Source: Aspidiotus rigidus
Taxonomy: Eukaryota; Arthropoda; Insecta; Hemiptera; Diaspididae
NCBI GenBank assembly: GCA_035079385.1
Contig: JAVHKY010000008.1
Span: 6,246,001-6,310,000 of the forward strand
Direction of reading: 5' to 3'
Length of the DNA stretch: 64,000 nt
Positions within the stretch are counted from its first letter, which is position 1. Each line of letters begins with the position of its first letter. Below, in pieces: positions 46,106 to 58,915 of this stretch. A model generated the notes under the pieces. That model worked only from the letters and a program-made list of their open reading frames with translations, was not told the origin of the DNA and ran no database searches. The position numbers and the translations under genes are program-made.

Positions 46106-49100
46106 CAATAATCATTCAGATAGTCTTACCACTAAAATTTTCTAGAGCGACATCTGTTTCCTGGCTTTAATTTTCGATCAATAGTTTGTGTTCTATCTGC
46201 AAACCTCTTAGGTCGCATTCCTCGACGGATCTGAACGTCATTACATCTGTAGGTGTTTGATCCCCGATATTGCTTGAATCCTGTTCCATCGAATTCTGGT
46301 AATCGGTTGACGTATTAATTTGTAGGTGTACTCCCGACAGGGCGTAAAATCATTAGGCTCGACTTACAACAAATAGCAGACTCAAAATGTTGTAAACAGT
46401 ACTGAAAATGAAAATTTGAATGAACAATATTATGACCTACGTGAGTTCGATTAGTTTACCTTTCGCTTACATGTTTTGAGGTCGATTTAATCTGTTGAAA
46501 ATTAAATTTCTACAGGTAGAATTGAAGCTCCTCATATATGTGTGCATGTATTTATTAGCTTCTCTATAATGTAGAAAACAGTTCTTGAGAACATGCATAT
46601 CATTCAATTCAGGTAGGCGCAACACCACCAAAATATAGGTGCAGTTCCAACGTCAAAATTTTTCTATTTCTATAAGTGAGTGAAGTTTGCGATTAAGTCC
46701 ACGAGGTTGAGCTCATCATTCAACCCATTACGTTTCATCGCCTCTATTTCCTCTTCCATACATAGGTCGAATTTCAAAGTTGAAATTCGGTCCAAATAAC
46801 TCATATAGATCAACATTGTGACGTCCTTTAGATCAAGGTCGGAAGGCTCACTACTTATCGTATCGAAGTCAATCTTCAAGGTCAGAATTATTTTTTTTTC
46901 TCTTTCCCTAAAATAACGTCCATTTCGCTCTTTACTTTCAACCTCCCGACCTAAATCATGGTACGTTTCACTTCTGCATCGCGCTTACAAGTTTCGATAC
47001 TCGTACTATCATTGCGGTTTTTACTTGAACGGCAAACTGATTAGGCAGTAGCGGTCACTCCGCCCAATTCTGTGTAGTATAGTCTGTTGATAAGTAGGTA
47101 CTTGGCGCGTAAATCACTTGACGATTGGTATAGCTTTTCTAAGAACTTTGTTCACGATTTTTCGGCACCGAAAATGAAAAGTTTTGAATCTCAATGTTAT
47201 ATTTTCGGCATTAAAAAAAAAAAAAAAATGAAAAAAACATGCGTTTTTAGTGCTTTTACAAATTCACGATCAGAATCATTCAATTTACGACCAAAATTAC
47301 ATGATTTTAACCGAAAGAAATGATTTTTGGGAATTAAACTCATCGAGAAAAAATCCTAGCAATTTTTCAATCAATATTTTTAATTTTAAACTGTGAACTA
47401 AAAATAATATTTAAAAAAAAAAACTGTCCAATTTTCATCAAAATTGCTGAGGATTAGGGCATGAGGTCAAGAAGTTTGAGTTGGGATTCTCGCTGTCGCA
47501 TTTGACGTTTACTGATGGGATTCAAAATTTTTTCAAATCATCTGTAATTACATAGAAAATACGGAATTGAAGAATTATTGACTTACTTACTAGAAATGTA
47601 AGTTCAGATTGTTATAAGTGCTGAAGTAACGATAATAATTATGATGTTAAATGACGATAATATCTTCAAAAATGTTTTTCCAACAGTTACGAAAAGTTGG
47701 AACATAGAGATACGAAGGAGGAAGATTCGGAAGATGGAAAACTCAACTCTAGTAGCGAATCTGGCTCATCAGATATTTAACAAAATGGTCATTTTCGGCC
47801 TTATTCGGCATCAAACCCCATTTTCGGCAATTTTCGGCAAAATTAATTTTTTCCCAAGCCTCTATTCTACTCCTAATACATACTTCTATATCATTTTCTC
47901 GGCAAATACCGAGGAATCCGAACTCTAAGTATCATTTTATTCACTCCGCGCGTCTAAAATGGGGCACAACTACTTTTTGGATACACGTGGTGGTTGGATG
48001 AGAGACTAAAGATTATGAGACCATCTTGTATGCGAGGCTGCTGGTGTTCACTGATCTTGTATAGTCATGTGCATTGTATTGAGGCTGAAACATTTTTCCT
48101 TTCAGAAGACATTTCATTTTTGAATTACAGGTTCGTCAATTGTACTCCCTTCAGATTGCTAAAATGAGGATAGAAAGCCGAAAAATATTACGGGTTTCTT
48201 ACATCGAAAGTAATTAGAGTAGAAAGACCTCCGGTTTTCAGTCTGATTAAATCTAATGGCTGGGCTAACGTTTCATTCTGTTCTCGAGTCACGATTTTTC
48301 TAAGTTCCCTTCCCTTATTATTCAAGTTGTCATCCGAAATTTTTTAACAAATAGAGGGTGCTTTTTCGTTCAAGTGCCCTCTTGTGCCATGATACCATAA
48401 GTTCAAGTGCCGTCTCCTCCCTCCGATCTTCAGCCTTCAGAAGGTCAAGTTACCCTTGTCCTTCAAATCAGTCATCACTCACCTGTCCCTTCTAGTTCAA
48501 AATTTTCATCAGACCCGCACAGGCTTAGATAAAATATATTTTAGAGTAACATAGGTTTCCGAACGGAGAAATGCAGACACTTCTGTGAGAATGTATCCTC
48601 ACAAAAATAAAAGTAAGTTCTTACTAAGAAAAAAAAAAAAAAAGTTGAAACTAACGTGAATAGATGAACGGAGGAGTACTGAAAAATTCCTACAGTATAA
48701 AGAGCTTGCCTTTGAAATCTATTCAGAAACTGTGAGAGCACTCGGTGACGGGAAGTTTCGAATTCTTAAAAAATCATTGAAGTCGCTTAGATTCTAACTA
48801 CAAAGATGGTTAAAAATTTCCTCAAAAATCTCTTTGAAAAATAAGATGGCATACAAGTTTGTGATTTTCATTTAATCGGTCTTCATCAATTTTTCATAGC
48901 ATTTTAAATGAATAGGTATACTCGCGGTTTCATTTTTTCACTGTCGTTCATCGTTTGCGAGTTAATAGTCTTCAAAGCTGTGATAATAAATTCTTTCTCA
49001 CTTTCCCATCAGATTTCTAAGTTTTACATCCCGAGTGTAAAACTTGTGCAAAATATTGCTGGAATTTTAGATACGTCCGTACAAAAGCAAACATCTCGTC

Positions 49101-50090
49101 TCTTTCGTTCCTTTACTCCATGATACGGCACTAGTTATTGTTATTCTTTTTTGTTTCGTTTTTTTTTTTTCTGTGTCATTACCTGACACTTTAAAAATTT
49201 TTCCTCTTTTTAAATCGTCTCACAATAGGGCGTTCGCTCTTCGCACTTCCATTTTCTTTTGCATCTTGTATTTGTTTTACTTTTCTTGTTTTCTGCGTAC
49301 ATACATAAAGCTCACCGTGTCGTAGTCATCATCGCTATCCTTCCAGCATTGCCATTCCTTTTTCTTCGCATTCCCTCTTTCTAATTAAAATATGTTCGCA
49401 ATTTTCTGCGAGATCGTTCAGCTTCTCCGTTAACGATGAAGAGACCTTGCTCTGTATCATGAATGTAATCTGCGGAACTTGTTTTTCCTATCTACTATTT
49501 TTTTTCTTCTTCTTTCTCTTCTTTTCTCCACTTCGTTATCTTTATTACCCGGAACTCACTCCAATACTATATTTTTGTTTATCACCCCATTAATAACCTA
49601 ATCAAGTTTACCTTAGAACCACGCGCGCACATGTTTGAGAAACATTTATTACTGTGATTAACTGACTTAGTGCAGCAGCATTATATTGGTTTTTCTAATA
49701 ATGAGTTCGAAGAAAACTGGAATATTCAGCTAAATTTCTGTGTACCGACTAATTTTCGAGTAAACGCGAAAATTCTAAAGCGTTTCTACGACGAGAAGCG
49801 CATAGAATTCGTTAGTGTTTTGTTCTTGTAATTGAGTTCGTGTTTGGATTGGAAAATGTAGCCGTTGTAGTTAATTTTCGTGAAAAAACAAAGATTTAAT
49901 TTTCCCTGATATCATAAACTGGTAGAAAACGTATTTTTTGACATATGGGAAAGGAAAGTATGAGGGTTCCATCACGGGCGGCATTCCAAAGACTAAATTC
50001 ACTACCGAAAATTCAATAAACTTCATAATTAGAGCCCACTAAGTATCCCAGTGATTAATTTCATTTTAGAAGCTATAATCTCGGGCAATG
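46106..50090. other. Non-coding, AT-rich
   Basis: No supported gene or recognised repeat. A-runs at 47213-47228 and 48628-48644. Open frames of 60-95 codons show no domain. Confidence 0.45.
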
Positions 50091-50097
50091 GTTCTTC

Positions 50098-50780
50098 ACA
50101 TATCTAAAGTCAAAAGATTCAATCATCTCTAATCCTCCTCTTATTTCGCAACTCTTAGCCAAACACTACACCTCTGTCTCTTCCAATTCCAACTATGATC
50201 CTTTCTCCTTATCTTATAAACTTCAACAAGAAATACACATATATCTTTCGGCCCCTTTCAAGCGACCCACTCCCATATAACTACTCGTACCTGATTTCTG
50301 AAGACGAACTTACGACAACCATCTCCAAGAACTTAAGAAATACCTACCCCGAATTAGATAACATTCATTCAGCTATGATCAAAAACCTACATCCCAGCTG
50401 TCTTTCTTATCTCCTCTCCCAGTTCAACTCTATCCTCACCAACAATTCCTACCCTCTCTTCTGGATTACCGCCATCATTCTCCCTATTTTAAAAGCCAAC
50501 TCAGACCCCACCCTCCCTGACTCATATCGCCTCATAGCTCTATTTCAAAAAATCCTCAACAAAAGACTGCTTTGGTCCTTGGGATCAAACAATCTCCTCT
50601 CTCGACCTTTCAATACGGCTTTAATACCACCCGAGTTCTCACTGACCTCCAATCACAAATTAGCGATTCATTCCTCAACAAATCCCGCCTATAGTCTGTC
50701 TTTTTCAACCTCCAAGGTCTGGAGGTACCTTTTGCAAATTTATATTTCGATTACACCGCTGAATATTCTTATTTCAATAT
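50098..50780 (+). pseudogene. Jockey/CR1-like LINE RT fragment
   Basis: Three frames are needed. 50110-50275 reads NPPLISQLLAKHYTSVSS and NYDPFSLSYKL, the usual lead-in to the RT of this group. The next part (within 50195-50782) gives MIKNLHPSCLSYLLSQFNSI, WITAIILPILKANSDPTLPD and SYRLIALFQKILNKRLLW (RT motifs 1-2). Past about 50615 a third frame gives FQYGFNTTRVLTDLQSQI and YSLFFNLQG. It stops before the catalytic YADD. A heavily decayed fragment of a family unrelated to the R1 copies. Confidence 0.7.
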
Positions 50781-51289
50781 GACTAAGCGTTTACCTACAG
50801 AATCGTATTAAGTAAATTGTACTAAAACGCGCTGAGGAATTTTGATCATTTATTCCTCAAGAAAAGTGTTGGTACCCATCTTCAGATATGAGACTATAAC
50901 TTGTCTATAAGTCTTGAAAATATGTTTTATTTAAGCCTAAATATCTAGATCTATATAAAGAAACCTGATTTTTTTTCAGCTTGAAAGTAAGGTAGGGCCT
51001 CCAAACGTCAAGAAAGTTCACTGCTTCCTGCCCCTGTCAATCTTGCTACAGACGTGATACCTCATTTTTCGAGCTAGAGAAGTCGGTAAAAAAAGAGCTT
51101 CACAATCACTTTAGGTGTATTAGGATGAGTGGCTTAATTCTTTATCACCTCCGATTCCTGGCATCTCTAAATGCTATCTCTAGCTGCTGTTCCTCTCATG
51201 CACTCCTAAATAATTGTATTCACACTCTCATCACCCTTTTTCTATACAAGATTCTTCATAATTTTTTTATTTATATTTATTAATAATAT

Positions 51290-52390
51290 AAAATTACTTT
51301 GTGGATAACAGGATAATTGGATAGAATATTTTTCAACTATTACCTCGATGTTGAATTAAAAAAATTATATTAAAAGAATTTATATAATTTAATCAGTTTG
51401 ATAAAAATTTTATTACATGATTTGAGGGTAGATCGATATAAATTAGATTGGATTTGATCTTAATTATAATTTTATATCATTGCAAGAAAGGATGTGATTT
51501 ATAAATAAATTATTTAATTTTTAAATTTAAAATTCAATCTAAAAGTAATTTTTAAATAATATAAAATTATTAATATAAATTTACAATATTTATAGTTGTT
51601 TCATTTAATTCAATAAATTATAAAAAAATGATAATTCAAATAAAATCAATAAACTGTCAATATCAATAAATGAAATATATTATTTTATAAATAAATTATT
51701 ATTTAAAAAAATTTTATTATTAATATAATAATTATTATTAATGTTCCTATAATTACATGAGTTTTATGAAATAATTTTCATAAATAAACAATTGAAAAAT
51801 GAATTGAATTTGTTAAATTGAAAGTTGAAAATTTATATTCAAAATAATTATTGGATTAGCATAATGATCAGTAAAATAAATTTATTATTAAATATATCCA
51901 TTTTATCTATTTTAATAAAAATTATAAAAGTAATACTTGATGATAATAAAATAATTAAATTTATTAATGATATAAGAAAGTTTAATTTGAATGTAAAAAA
52001 TAAAATTTTTTATCAAAAATAAATGAAGATAATATTTTATTTGAATAATATGTATAAAAAAGGCAGGAAAAATAATAATTCAGATATAATAAATATTAAA
52101 ATTGATAATTTTATTTAAACAATATTTTTTATTATAAAAAAATTTTAATAGGTTTGAATTATAGCTTCACTCCATTAGAATAATAATGATAATAAATATT
52201 ATTAATTAAATTATAGTAGTTAAATTTAAAATTAAAATTGAATAATATTTTTATAATGAAATTTATAGAATTAATAATTAATATTATAAAAGGTCACGAT
52301 GATTTATTAATATATAAAAATGATACTAATTAATTTAATATAGTTGATAGTTTTATTCATTTATTATATATTTTAATATTATATTTAAAA
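51290..52390 (+). pseudogene. NUMT: nuclear copy of mitochondrial DNA with 16S rRNA 3' part
   Basis: A ~1.1-kb block of extreme A+T content with sharp edges. 51300-51480 keeps landmarks of the 3' half of insect mitochondrial 16S rRNA in the right order: GGATAACAGGATAATT, ACCTCGATGTTGAATTAA and TACATGATTTGAG, then GATCG. The remainder (51480-52390) has the same composition and may derive from adjoining mitochondrial sequence, but I could not identify a gene in it. Any short frames here are not nuclear genes. Confidence 0.65.
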
Positions 52391-53690
52391 TTGAATTTAG
52401 ACGATTATTTCTTAGCTACAAGGAGATCCCAAAAAACGAAAAAAATTGTTATCGAAGTCAAAGAAGCAATCAATCACCCATCAGTCAACCCCTCATTCCT
52501 CCAAACGCATCAACAAACAAAATATATCGCACCCGAGCTTGGTTCAATTGTTGGTCTAACCTCAAGTCTCACTCAAAGAAGCAAAGTCCAAATTCAATAA
52601 TTAATTAAGAATGAAGTTACCAAGATAGTCTCGCGGCACACTTGATGAAGACTAAAAAATTGTACTCAATCATTCAAACTCAAGGTTTTCACTATCAAAA
52701 ATGACTAATAATAATAAAAATGAACAAGCCGCCTCTGCCACTATGTATTTTAAAACAGTTCAGAGGAAATTCAGAATATGGTACAGCTGGTCATCCAACA
52801 GAAAATTGGCATCGGTTGAATTCTGACAAGGTATACATCGCGCATTCAAGATGGAATATGACTGGATTGATCAATCATCGAGACAGAACGACACCCAATG
52901 TAACATGAGTTGTATTCTTGTACGGTTAGGCGCACTCTGGCGCTTTGATGAAAATTTTAGGTTATTCCTCATAGAAGAATTGGACTACAAAAATCAGGGC
53001 GTGATGTCGAGAAGACTTACAAACTCGAGTAGGATGTGATATTTTCAGATTGTGACGATACTTGAGGGTTTTAGAACGAGACAGTGTAGAAAAGGAGAGG
53101 ATAGACGTGAAAAACTTTCGTTTCAAGCAATCACAGGATTTTCAGAAACCTCAACTTAATACAAGCTTTCTTCGGGAAGGTAGTCCGTATCAAGAAAATG
53201 AGTATGAATCTCTTTTCCTTCAGCTACGACACTCGAGTGAAGAGAGTTTCGAAATAATACGCGATCGACAGAATTACTTATTAATTTTACGCCTACAAAG
53301 TAATTTTCCGTTTGCTCATCCCTATCGATTCTCCAGCCACTGTGTACGGGAAACTCATTACCTACCTAATTTTCATAATAAAGTAGGAAATTAAGTATTT
53401 CGTGAAGCAGAGAAGATGCGAGCGTACAGAAAAACAAATACATTGCGTTCTTATGTCTACAATGTTGGTTAAAAGTCGGTTATTGTTCGTATTTCTGTCT
53501 AAATATTTATCAACTTTAAAGACCTTCTTCTAATTTATATACAATGTGAGACGCACTTCAACCTCTAATGTGTGCTGAGTGGAAACGCATCAAAATCTTT
53601 CCAGTAGTCACAGAAAACCTCCATTTTTGTTATTATACAAAATAATGAAACGTCGCTACAGAACACGTGGGGTGTTTAAGTATGAGAATT
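52391..53690. other. Non-coding, no recognised feature
   Basis: Open frames at 52391-52600 and 53062-53394 have no recognisable domain and no splice context. Confidence 0.45.
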
Positions 53691-53697
53691 GTCATCA

Positions 53698-53960
53698 TAC
53701 CGGGTGCGCCAAAATGATGTTAACAGTTGAGTGGGGATTTGAACTAAATTTGTTGTAGCTCAAAAATAGGAAATGTTTAAATGTACGAAATTTGTGTCTC
53801 AATTTTTTATCTTTAATTTGCGCCCCTACCCAACTTTCTACAACTTGCCTGCGACGAGTTATAAACCAAAATGTGCCAAAGATTGACCAACTTGCGAGGA
53901 TTTCCCAAAATAGACATTGAAAATCCCCCAATTTCAAGCTACATAGGATTATTCAGATAC
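53698..53960 (+). mobile_element. Terminal fragment of the TA-flanked transposon family
   Basis: Starts ACCGGGTGCGCCAAAATGATG and continues with GATTTGAACTAAATTTGTTGTAG, TATCTTTAATTTGCGCC, TTTCTACAACTT and GAGTTATAAACCAAA. These follow, block by block, the left end of the element at 54230. A diverged solo end. Confidence 0.7.
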
Positions 53961-54137
53961 TTTTTCGGAATCAGCGTTAAATTTCATTATCAAATTAAAT
54001 ATAAAAGTTCGAATGATTTTTTAATTTTTGAGAATTTTGGCAAATGGGTCAATTTTCCCCTATGGCAAGTACCCTTATTGCGAAGCTGCCCGCCATGGCT
54101 ACATAGGCCCCTCAAACTTTAGAATAATCCCCAGTTT

Positions 54138-54229
54138 CAACAGAGAACCTGTTGTATCGTTTTTTTTTTCGGAAATTCTCCAAGTCCCCTTCCTATCTTA
54201 ATATTATATAGCTCGGTAGTCGAGGTATA
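54138..54229 (+). repeat. Dispersed repeat family, copy 2 (left part)
   Basis: Matches copy 1 at 19.78-19.9 kb (CAACAGAGAACCTGTTG, CCAAGTCCCCTTCCTA, TATATAGCTCGGTAGTCG). Interrupted at TA by the transposon starting at 54230. Confidence 0.8.
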
Positions 54230-54499
54230 CAGGGTGGGGCAGAAAGATGTTACCAGTTAAAAGAGAGTTTGCGCTAAATCTGTTGTAGCGCGAAAACGCA
54301 AAACGTTAGACGTATAGTTTAAGCGTACGAATTTTGTATCTTCATTTTATCTTTAATTTGAGCCGGACCAGAAGTTTCTACGACTTTTCTGAGCTGAGTT
54401 ATGGACCAAATAGGCCGAAAATTCACTAAATCGTCAAGGTTCCTAAAATAGGGATTGAAAATTAATTAATTTACAATACTGAACTGAATTTCGAAAATT

Positions 54500-55990
54500 T
54501 TAATAATTAAATTATTGTTTCTCAAGTAAATTTGGACGGGGAAAACGGAAAAAATAGAAACAAAACCCTAAGAAGCACCAAAAAGGGTTAATGGGCCCAA
54601 AACGGGTCAAAATTTCCCCAAGGTGGAAAATTGTTCAAATTTTTGAATTGTAAATCAATTTTTAAGTGGAATTTCGCGCTGAGTCCGAAAAAAAATGTTT
54701 AAAAAATTCTTCGAAGCACCGAAATGGGTTAATGGGCTCAAAAAGGGTCAAAATTTTGCCAAATTGGAAAATTGTTCAAATTTTTAAATTTTAATTCGAT
54801 TTTCAAGTGGAATTTTGCTCTGAGTTCGAAAAAAATGTTCACAAAATTCTTCGAAGCCCCAAAATGGGTTAATGGGCCCAAAAAGGGTCAAAATTTCCCC
54901 AAACTGGAAAATAGTTTAAATTTTTAAATTTTAATTCGATTTTCAAGTGGAATTTCACGCTGAGTTCGAACAAAATGCTCACAGAGTTCTTCGAAGCACC
55001 AAAAAGGGGTTAATGGACCCAAAAAGGGTCAAAATTTCCCCCAGGTGGAAGATTGTTCAAATTTTTGAATTGTAAATCCATCTTAAGTGGAATTTCGCGC
55101 TGAGTCCGAAAAAAATGTTTAAAAATTCTTCGAAGCACCGAAATGGGATAATGGGCTCAGAAAGGGTCAAAATGTTGCCAAATTGGAAAATTGTTCAAAT
55201 TTTTAAATTTTAATTCGATTTTCAAGTGGAATTTTGCGCTGAGTTCGAAAAAAATGTTCACAAAATTCTTTGAAGCACTGAAACGGGTGAATGGGCCCAA
55301 AAAAGGTCAAAATTTCGCCAAACTGGAAAATTGTTTAAATTTTTAAATTTTAATTCGATTTTCAAGGGGCATTTCACGCTGAGTTCGAACAAAATGCTCA
55401 CAGAGTTTTTCGAAGCACCAAAAAGGGGTTAATGGGCCCAAAAAGGGTCAAAATTTCCCCCAGGTGGAAGATTGTTCAAATTTTTGAATTGTAAATCCAT
55501 CTTAAGTGGAATTTCGCGCTGAGTCCGAAAAAAATGTTTAAAAATTCTTCGAAGCACCGAAATGGGATAATGGGCTCAGAAAGAGTCAAAATGTTGCCAA
55601 ATTGGAAAATTGTTCAAATTTTTAAATTTTAATTCGATTTTCAAGTGGAATTTTGCGCTGAGTTCGAAAAAAATGTTCACAAAATTCTTCGAAGCACTGA
55701 AACGGGTGAATGGGCCCAAAAAAGGTCAAAATTTCTCCAAACTGGAAAATAGTTTAAATTTTTAAATTTTAATTCGATTTTCAAGGGGCATTTCACGCTG
55801 AGTTCGAACAAAATGCTCACAGAGTTTTTCGAAGCACCAAAAAGGGGTTAATGGGCCCATAAGGGGTCAAAATTTCCCAATTTGGAAAATTGTTCAAATT
55901 TTTGAATTGTAAATCAATCTTAAGGGGAATTTCGCGCTGAGTCCGAAAAAATGCTTCAAAAAATACTTCGGAGCACCAAAATGGGATGAT
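54500..55990. repeat. ~140-bp tandem array with a 3-unit higher-order repeat
   Basis: The landmark TTAATGGGCCCAAAAAGGGTC or a variant recurs at about 54588, 54730, 54866, 55010, 55150, 55288, 55428, 55565, 55706 and 55848. Three successive unit types repeat with a ~418-bp period from about 54955 to 55860, with few differences between the two trimers. Confidence 0.88.
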
Positions 55991-56189
55991 GAGAGAATCA
56001 AAATTCCTCCAAGATGAAAAATTGCGTAATTTTCAATTCTGAAGTAAAATTTAGCGCCGAGTCCGAGCATATGACTGAAATGGCCCTAGATGTTCTCCAA
56101 AATAAAAAATCAAAAATTTTTCTCATCCTGCTGTAAAATGGTTGATTCAGGGGATGGAAGGAATGTCGACAAGTTCATCTGCCGTTGAG

Positions 56190-56720
56190 TGCTTGCGAAG
56201 TGAGAGATCGACTAGCGTCGGGTGACAGATCCGAAAGAGGAAATTGCGGAAATTCTCCTCATTTGGGGATTGGCAGGAAACGACAACTTCGTCTTCCGTT
56301 GAAGGTTCGCGGTGAGAGATCGACTAGGGCTCTGCGTATGATCAAAGCGGGAAAAAGTGCGAAAACTCGCGTTGTTTTCGCCAAAGAACGCAAAGTTGGT
56401 CTTCTGTTGTGTGCTTGCAATGAGAGACCGACTGACGCCCTACCTATGAGCGAAGAGGGCGAAACTGCAAAAACTCCTTGATTCAGGCAATGGGAGGGTA
56501 CCGCGAATTCGGTCTTGCTCATGATGAGCGATCAGCTGCAGCTCACCGCGAGCTCATGACGAAAGACCAGCTTCACAGTATCGTTCCTTCCTTTGCGGGA
56601 ATGTACGAGAATTTTCTCGCATCCGCCTGCCTCCGTCAAACCCGGGGCTTTGATCGTTCTCTCACCGCGAGCTAATGAAGAAAGACGAACTTCACAGTAT
56701 CATTCCCTTCCTCGCGTGAA
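56190..56720. repeat. GC-richer ~100-120-bp repeats inside the transposon
   Basis: GTGAGAGATCGACTAG and GCGGTGAGAGATCGACTAGG, then CAATGAGAGACCGACTGACG, and CTCACCGCGAGCTCATGACG / CTCACCGCGAGCTAATGAAG recur. Phrases resemble the dispersed repeats at 12.8-13.4 and 17.7-18.2 kb. Confidence 0.6.
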
Positions 56721-56951
56721 CCTACGAGAATTGGTCGTCTTTCGAAAATTCACAACTACGGCACATTTTGGTCCATAACTCGGCTCAGAAAAGTCGTAGA
56801 AACTTCCGATGTGGCTCGAATTAAAGATAAGAGTGAGATATCTAGAAAATTCGTATTTTTAAAGTATATGTCTAACGTTTTGCGCTTTCGCGCTACGACA
56901 GATTTAGCGCCAACTCCCATTAGACTAGTAACATCTTTCTGCCCCACCCTG

Positions 56952-57345
56952 TATAGCCTGAAAAATAGCCCTTTCGAGTAACTAGATATGCAACGTGTCG
57001 TCCACCAATTGACTTAGCCCCTTGAGCGAGCCAGATATGCAACGCTTCAAATACCATAACACTCAAAACGTCCTCCAAGAATACCCGAAATACAACTCAA
57101 CGTTTTTGGAGTCCCACATGCTCCATAAAACAGGTTCTCTGCCACTCCTCGTTCAACTACGTTAAAGAATCCGTGAGTTTTTTCCAAGTCCCCTTCCTAT
57201 TATATAAAGCTTCAAAGTTCGGGTCTGTGACGTCACAATTTGACGACGTATCTTGTAGGTCAACATTTTTCAGATCTTACATGCCACATAAAATAGGTTG
57301 CCTGCCACCTCTCAGTCAACTCCGTGAAACAACCCGTGAGTTTTA
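56952..57345 (+). repeat. Dispersed repeat family, copy 2 (right part)
   Basis: Continues the family from TATAGCCTGAAAAATAGCCC. The segment TTCAACTACGTTAAAGAATCC is followed by a second, diverged unit (GTCAACTCCGTGAAACAACCC), so it has an internal duplication that copy 1 lacks. It carries one TGACGTCA near 57228. Confidence 0.8.
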
Positions 57346-58883
57346 GTGAGTTTCCTCCCATGGCAAATTCCGTCCCCCATCGCTAATCCCCCTCCCTCTC
57401 CATGGCTACATATGAAACATCAACCCCAAAGCCAGTCTCGCTCACCCATGAACAAAATAATAGACATCTCATTAAGGACATGAAACATGATCGTTATTCA
57501 TTTGGCTACGCTAGAAAATCTCTCTCTTATAAAAATTAGAACTATCACGGTAAAGAACAATATTGTGGGCGGTAAAATTTTCCTTTTTCATTTTTCTAAC
57601 ATTGAAGGAAGAAGAGAATGGGAAAAGTCTCCTCACCTTGCTCACCCCTAAGTCCAGGCGTGGACGTAAGAGGCAAAAGAAATTTTTTACTGTATTCACC
57701 TCAACTCAAGTTGTTCACCAGTTTCCGTAACAAAACTGCAGAGCACTCGATTGTTTGCTTTTTCGGCCCAGTTTACGATCACTAAATAACGAAGGATAGA
57801 AGCGTACAATATTCACGACTTAATCGATACACACCGAGAACCTGACTTTATTGCCGTTCACGAGAAATTCTTCAGCGCAAAATATCCCAAAGGAAGGAGT
57901 TTTCCTTTCTCCGCGACGTAAAACCAAGGAAATTAGCTTCTCCTTGGTGTAATCAATTCGCGAAATAATATTATTATCGTTGCAATCCGGAGTAATATAG
58001 TGATATGACCTGACCGAATGCATAAAAGCAACGTAAACAAGGAAAGTCCGTATAAAGGTAACTATCGTAGCCTAACGTACCGCAGACCTCGCTCGGGCTG
58101 CGCCGTCACACGCCTATTATACGTCCTCGCTTCTACATAAATCACACGCATTCTCTAGGCGCCAACTCTATTGCAGTTTTAATAACGTTTCGTTTCTCTT
58201 TCGATTAACGAACGACAGGAAAACTGCAATGAACGGAAAACAAAGCCGCCCCCCTCCGACTTGCTCGTCCTGCACTTCTCCCGCCGGCTTTTGTATACTA
58301 TACTCGTACGTGTACGGTTTTCTTGTTTTGCATGTAATAATTGATAACCGCATTATGTCAACCTCGATGTAATTAATAATCGCCCGGTGATCGACTTATT
58401 TTTGGTAGGTATAAATCCGGATTATCTGCGCATGAAATTTGTTTCGCAGGTCTACAGAGTGGACTGTAGGTACAAAATACGCGAGTATACCCTGGAGCGT
58501 TGAGCAGGGCCTGAACTTTCATTATTACAAACAGTTTTCAAGCTTCGGAAAGCACGAATGTAATAATATGCGGCGGTGTACGAAGTTATAATACATATAA
58601 CGAGGAAAGGAAAAATATTTTCGAAAAATTATTTAATTCCGTCTCGAGAAGCGAAGCGGAATGAAAGAAAAGAAAAGGTGTAACTTTCTTTTGCATACTT
58701 AGAAGCGTGTTCGTACTCGAGTATTGTTAAAAGTTTTCGCGAGTCATGTGGTTAAAGAATACCGCGTACATGGAAGACGGCGAGTACGAAAGCAAACTGA
58801 GATTACGATGAATTTTCCGATAGAATTATATCAAAAGGTGTACGTACCAACAGAAAATGCAGTATAGACTCGAAACAAACGAG
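57346..58883. other. Non-coding, relatively CpG-rich toward 58 kb
   Basis: No supported gene; no recognised repeat. Confidence 0.4.
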
Positions 58884-58915
58884 CACTCACCTGAAAAAGT
58901 AACGAAAAAATGAGA
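58884..58915 (-). promoter_or_regulatory. Juxtaposed 3'/5' splice sites (candidate recursive-splicing point)
   Basis: Minus strand: a pyrimidine tract (TTTTTTCGTTACTTTTTCAG, 3' base at 58891) is followed immediately by GTGAGTG (58890-58884). An acceptor abutting a donor with no exon between is the hallmark of ratchet points in long insect introns. Confidence 0.45.

Larger units (their letters stand above)
54230..56951. mobile_element. 2.7-kb non-autonomous transposon, TA target duplication, ~200-bp TIRs
   Basis: Left end CAGGGTGGGGCAGAAAGATG (54230) is mirrored exactly at the right end (56951 inward). Inverted similarity runs about 200 bp, to TTATGGACCAAA near 54410 and TTTGGTCCATAA near 56768. 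TA lies on both sides (54228-54229, 56952-56953), and copy 1 of the host repeat shows the empty site. A TA duplication is typical of Tc1/mariner-type transposition. No transposase; the interior is repeat arrays. Confidence 0.88.

Noticed and set aside
53062..53394. 110-codon frame
   Set aside because: No recognisable domain, no start context, no splice signals; length is within chance for this composition.
54430..56180. CRISPR-like regular spacing
   Set aside because: Units are ~140-bp tandem repeats without short conserved repeats and unique spacers, and the DNA is eukaryotic.
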